The notes below the pieces were generated by a model. That model searched no databases. It worked only from the letters and a program-made list of their open reading frames with translations, and was not told the DNA's origin. 64,000 nt of DNA, taken from positions 14,981,501-15,045,500 of the forward strand of contig NC_079881.1 of assembly GCF_029227915.1 (NCBI RefSeq). Reading direction: 5' to 3'. The position numbers and the translations under genes are program-made. This document shows, one piece after another, positions 59,466 through 64,000 of the stretch (positions within the stretch are counted from its first letter, which is position 1; the number at the start of each line of letters is the position of its first letter). Origin of the DNA: Hydractinia symbiolongicarpus (lineage: Eukaryota; Cnidaria; Hydrozoa; Anthoathecata; Hydractiniidae).

Positions 59466-62400
59466 GAAAGGAATAGACCGATGGCAACTTCTCTGGGCTC
59501 GTGGAATCACGTGACTTACATGCGGTCTCCTTATTAGGCCGTAAAAGGACCTATTATGCGTTTCAAAGGACTGTGTACGTAGTTAGCAGCGTTCATAGAG
59601 CCTGGCGTTCAAGAAAACGACTTAATACATCGTAGTCCATTGAGATTAAAAGGAACAGACCAATGGGAACTTGTCTGTCCTCGTGGAATCATTTTATTTA
59701 CGTTTAGACTCCATGTTAGGCCGTAAAAGGCCATATTACAGGCTTTAAAGGCCTGTGGAAGAAGTTAGCAGCGTTCTTGCAGCCTGACGCTCAAGAAAAC
59801 GAATTAATACATCGTAGTTCATTGAAATTGAATGGAATAGGCCGATGACCTCCCGTCTGTGCTCGTGGAACTCCCTGACTTAAGTGTAGTCTCCTTATTA
59901 GGCCATAAGAGGCCGTATTACACGGTTTAAAGGTCTGTCCACGTAATTAGGAACGTTCTCAGAGCCTTGCGCTCAAGAAAACGGCTTATTATATCGTAGT
60001 CCATTGAGATTAAAAAGAACAGACTGATCCCTACTTGTCTGCGCTCGTGGAATCGCGTGATTTACGTGTAGACTCCATATTAGGCCGTAAAAGGACCTAT
60101 TATGCGTTTCAAAGGACTGTGTACGTAGTTAGCAGCGTTCATAGAGCCTGGCGTTCAAGAAAACGACTTAATACATCGTAGACCATTGAGATTAAAAGGA
60201 AGAGCCGAATGAAATTTGTCGGAGTTCGTAGAATCGCGTGATTTACGTGTAGACTCCATAGTATGCCGTAAAAGGACATATTACAGGCTTTAAAGGACTG
60301 TGCACGTAGTTAGCAGCGTTCATAGAGTCTGACGTTCAAGTAAACGAGTTATTACATCGTAGTCCGTTGAGATAAAAAAAGAACAGACTGATCCCCACTT
60401 GTCTGGGCTCGTGGAACTCCCTGACTTAGGTGTAGTCTCCTTATTAGGCCATAAGAGGCCGTATTACACGGTTTAGAGGTCTGTCCACGTAATTAGGAAC
60501 GTTCTCAGAGCCTGGCGCTCAAGAAAACGGCTTATTATATCGTAGTCCAATGAGATTGAAGGTAATAAACCGATGGCAATTTGGCTGGGCTCGCGGAATC
60601 ACGTAATTTACGTGTAGACTCCAAATTAGGCCGTAAAAGGCCATATTTCAGGCTTTAAAGGCCTGTGCACGTAGTTAGCAGCGTTCTCAGATCCTGGCGC
60701 TCAATAAAACGACTTAATACATCGTAGACCATTGAGATTAAAAGGAACCGCCGAATGGAACTTGTCAGAGTTAGTGGAATCACGGGATTTACGTGTAGAC
60801 TCCATATTAGGCCGTAAAAAGCCATATTACAGGCTTTAAAGGACTGTGCACGTAGTTAGCAGCGTTCATAGAGCCTGGCGCACAGGAAAACGACTTAGTA
60901 TATCGTAGTCCATTGAGATTGAAAGGAATAGACCGATGGCAACTTCTCTGGGCTCGTGGAATCAAGTGACTTACATGCAGTCTCTTTATTAGGCCGTAAA
61001 AGGCCATATTACAGGCTTTAAAGGACTGTGCACTTAGTTAGCAGCGTTCATAGAGCCTGGCGCCAGGAAAACGACTTAGTATATCGTAGACCATTGAGAT
61101 TAAAAGGAAAAGCCGAATGAAACTTGTCGGAGTTCGTAGAATCACGTGATTTACGTGTAGGCTCCTCATTGAGCCGTAAATGTCCATATTACACACTTTA
61201 AAGGCCTGTACACGTAGTTGGTAACCTTTTTAGACACTGGCGCTAGAGAAAGCGACTTAAGACATCATAGTCCATTGAGATTGGGAGGAACAGACCAATG
61301 GAAACTTGTCTGTGCTCGTGGAATCACTTTATTCACGATTAGACTCCATATTAGGCCGTTAAAGGCCAAATTACAGGCTTTAAAGACATGTGCAGGTGGT
61401 TAGGAACGTTCTCAGAGCCTGGCGCTCAAGAAAACGACTTAGTATATCGTAGTCCATTGAGATTGAAAGGAATAGACCGATGGCAACTTCTCTGGGCTCG
61501 TGGAATCACGTGACTTACATGCAGTCTCCTTATTAGGCCGTAAAAGGACCTATTATGCGTTTCAAAGGACTGTGTACGTAGTTAGCAGCGTCCATAGAGC
61601 CTGGCGTTCAAGAAAACGACTTAATACATCGTCGACAATTGAGATTAAAAGGAACAGCCGAATGGAACTTCTCAGAGTTAGTGGAATCACGTGATTTACG
61701 TGTAGACTCCATATTAGGCCGTAAAAAGCCATATTACAGGCTTTAAAGGACTGTGCACGTAGTTAGCAGCGTTCATAGAGCCTGGCGCACAGGAAAACGA
61801 CTTAGTATATCGTAGTCCATTGAGATTAAAAGGAATAGACCGATGGCAACTTCTCTGGGCTCGTGGTATCACGTGACTTACATGCAGTGTCCTTATTAGG
61901 CCGTAAAAGGACCTATTATGCGTTTCAAAGGACTGTGTACGTAGTTAGCAGCGTCCATAGATCCTGGCGTTCAAGAAAACGACTTAATACATCGTAGACA
62001 ATTGAGATTAAAAGGAACAGCCGAATGGAACTTGTGGGAGTTCGTAGAATCACGTGATTTGCGTGTAGACTCCATATTATGCCGTAAAAGGCCATATTAC
62101 AAGCTTTAAAGGACTGTGTACGTAGTTAGCAGCGTTCATAGAGCCTGGCGCACAAGAAAACGACTTAGTATATCGTAGTCCATTGAGATTAAAAGGAACA
62201 GACTAATGGGAACTTGTCTGTGCTCGTGGAATCACTTTATTTACGTTTAGACTCCATGTTAGGCCGTAAAAGGCCATATTATAGGCTTTAAAGGCCTGTG
62301 GAAGAAGTTAGCAGGGTTCTTGCAGCCTGACGCTCTAGAAAACGAATTAATACATCGTAGTTCATTGAAGTTGAAAGGAATAGGCCGATAAACTCCTGTC

Positions 62401-64000
62401 TGTGCTCGTGGATGTGCCTGACTTAAGTGTAGTCTCCTTATTAGGCCATAAGAGGCCGTATTACACGGTTTAAAGGTCTGTCCACGTAATTAGGAACGTT
62501 CTCAGAGCCTGGCGCTCAAGAAAACGGCTTATTATATCGTAGTCCATTGAGATTGAAAGGAATAGACCGATGGCAACTTCTCTGGGCTCGTGGAATCAAG
62601 TGACTTACATGCAGTCTCTTTATTAGGCCGTAAAAGGCCATATTACAGGCTTTAAAGGACTGTGCACTTAGTTAGCAGCGTTCATAGAGCCTGGCGCCAG
62701 GAAAACAACTTAGTATATCGCAGACCATTGAGATTAAAAGGAACAGCCGAATGAAACTTGTCGCAGTTCGTAGAATCACGTGATTTACGTGTAGACTCCA
62801 TATTAAGCCATAAAAGGCCATATTACAGGCTTTAAAGGCCTGTGCACGCAGTTAGCAGCATTTTTAGAGCCTGGCGTTCAAGAAGACGACTTAATATATC
62901 GTAGTCCATTGAGATTGATAGGAATAGACTGATGGCAACTTGTGCGGGCTCGTGGAAACACGTGATTTACGTGTAGGCTCCTCATTGAGCCGTAAATGTC
63001 AATATTACACACTTTAAAGGCCTGTACACGTAGTTGGTAACCTTTTTAGACACTGGCGCTAGAGAAAGCGACTTAAGACATCATAGTCCATTGAGATTGG
63101 GAGGAACAGACCAATGGGAACTTGTCTGTGCTCGTGGAATCACTTTATTCACGTTTAGACTCCATATTAGGCCGTAAAAGGTCATATTACAGGCTTTAAA
63201 GGCCTGTGCACGTAGTTAGCAGCGTTCTTAGAGTCTGACGTTCAAGAAAACGAGTTATTACATCGTAGTCCGTTGAGATTAAAAAGAACAGACTGATCCC
63301 CACTTGTCTGAGCTCGAGGAATCACGTTATTTACGTGTAGACTCCATGTTAGGCCGTAAAAGGCCATATTACAGGCTTTAAAGGCCTGTGGAAGAAGTTA
63401 GCAGCGTTCTTGCAGCCTGGCGCTCAAGAAAACGGCTTTTTTTATCGTAGTCCATTGAGATTAAAAAGAACAGACTGATCCCCACTTGTCTGGGCTCGTG
63501 GAATCACGTGATTTACGTGTAGACTCCAAATTAGGCCGTTAAAGGCCAAATTACAGGCTTTAAAGACATGTGCACGTAGTTAGAAACGTTCTCAGAGCCT
63601 GGCGCTCAAGAAAACGACTTAGTATATCGTAGTCCATTGAGATTGAAAGGAATAGACCGATGGCAACTTCTCTGGGCTCGTGGAATCACGTGACTTACAT
63701 GCAGTCTCCTTATTAGGCCGTAAAAGGACCTATTATGCGTTTCAAAGGACCTATTATGCGTTTCAAAGGACTGTGTACGTAGTTAGCAGCGTCCATAGAT
63801 CCTGGCGTTCAAGAAAACGACTTAATACATCGTAGACAATTGAGATTAACAGAAACAGCCGAATGGAACTTGTGGGAGTTCGTAGAATCACGTGATTTGC
63901 GTGTAGACTCCATATTATGCCGTAAAAGGCCATATTACAAGCTTTAAAGGACTGTGCACGTAGTTAGCAGCGTTCATAGAGCCTGGCGCACAGGAAAACG
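58790..64000 (+). repeat. Right-edge domain with 14-, 12- and 10-monomer offsets
   Basis: The GGCCGTTAAAGGCC monomer near 58,810 recurs near 61,352 (offset 2,542 bp, the same length as the 14-monomer unit at the left end) and near 63,532 (2,180 bp on). The g-type monomers at 61,162 and 62,978 are 1,816 bp apart and share AGAGAAAGCGACTTAAG. The array is still in progress at base 64,000, about 92 bp into a monomer starting at 63,908. Confidence 0.75.
63723..63764 (+). repeat. 21-bp tandem duplication making a 202-bp monomer
   Basis: AAAGGACCTATTATGCGTTTC (21 bp in all) occurs at 63,723-63,743 and again at 63,744-63,764. Monomer starts at 63,706 and 63,908 are 202 bp apart, 181 plus 21. The equivalent d-type monomers at 58,990 and 61,530 have the segment once, so this is a recent private event. 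Confidence 0.93.

Larger units (their letters stand above)
1..64000. repeat. Tandem satellite array, 181-182 bp monomer, entire window
   Basis: The same 181-182 bp unit repeats from the first to the last base. Taking the recurring CTCC box as the monomer start, successive starts near the left edge fall at 1, 183, 364, 546, 728, 910 and 1091, a spacing of 181-182 bp. Conserved anchors in nearly every unit are the CTTTAAAG palindrome near position 37, GTTAGCAGCG or GTTAGGAACG near 56, GCCTGGCG near 74, AAAACG near 87, and ATCGTAG followed by CCATTGAGATT near 103-121. No stretch of more than a few tens of bases lacks satellite sequence, and there is no transposon, telomeric repeat or unique island. 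Monomers vary strongly between cassette types but are arranged in long ordered series (higher-order repeats). Such arrays are typical of eukaryotic centromeric or pericentromeric heterochromatin. That location is an inference, and the family is not one I recognise. Confidence 0.98.

Noticed and set aside
1-64000. CRISPR array (regular repeats with spacers)
   Set aside because: The whole 181-bp period is repeated, with no short invariant repeat alternating with unique spacers and no cas genes.
1-64000. Inverted-orientation blocks within the array
   Set aside because: All monomers I followed read in the same direction; I saw no reverse-complement CTCC or GCCTGGCG series.

Overview
The whole 64 kb window is one uninterrupted tandem satellite array. 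I see no protein-coding gene, RNA gene, transposon, CRISPR array or unique-sequence island on either strand. The basic unit is 181-182 bp, so the window holds about 350 monomers, and the array runs past both edges. A satellite block of nucleosomal period on this scale, with nested higher-order repeats (HORs), points to a eukaryotic chromosome and most likely centromeric or pericentromeric heterochromatin. I do not recognise the satellite family and cannot name the clade. By hand count the consensus monomer is about 44% GC with 9 CpGs, close to random expectation. That argues against long-term CpG decay of the kind seen in heavily methylated vertebrate DNA, but it does not identify the host.

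Layout, left to right. 1-1,111: mosaic lead-in; 1-810 copies 5,812-6,621 and 811-1,111 copies sequence 908 bp further on. 1,112-13,740 and 16,361-28,627: two nearly identical copies of a large segment at an offset of 15,249 bp (84 monomers). Inside each copy lies a tandem pair of 14-monomer HOR units (2,542 bp). 13,710-17,660: a tandem pair of 11-monomer units (offset 1,996 bp) forms the link between the two large copies. 27,775-32,310: three 9-monomer units (1,634 bp). 32,150-33,696: two blocks copied from the large segment, joined with four monomers missing. 33,589-39,210: a domain dominated by a 4-monomer HOR (725 bp), interrupted at 35,330-36,130 by a block matching 27.5-28.3 kb. 39,995-43,260: a diverged 11-monomer pair (offset 1,998 bp). 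44.4-49.5 kb: a disordered domain with 8-monomer spacing and several small internal rearrangements. 50,925-57,636: a 23-monomer segmental duplication whose second copy lost four monomers. 57,970-64,000: further copies of the same block, with 14-, 12- and 10-monomer offsets.

Every duplication and deletion larger than a monomer that I measured is a whole-number multiple of the monomer, as expected of unequal exchange in register. Monomers are mosaics of about eight cassette types. Many segment junctions fall in the same small parts of the monomer, near consensus positions 40-65 and 100-125. A 10-bp palindrome containing CACGTG recurs in most cassette types and is absent from two. The 60-70 codon open frames that recur on the minus strand are a by-product of the satellite sequence, as explained in the findings. 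All coordinates of HOR edges are by eye, and good to roughly 10-30 bp.
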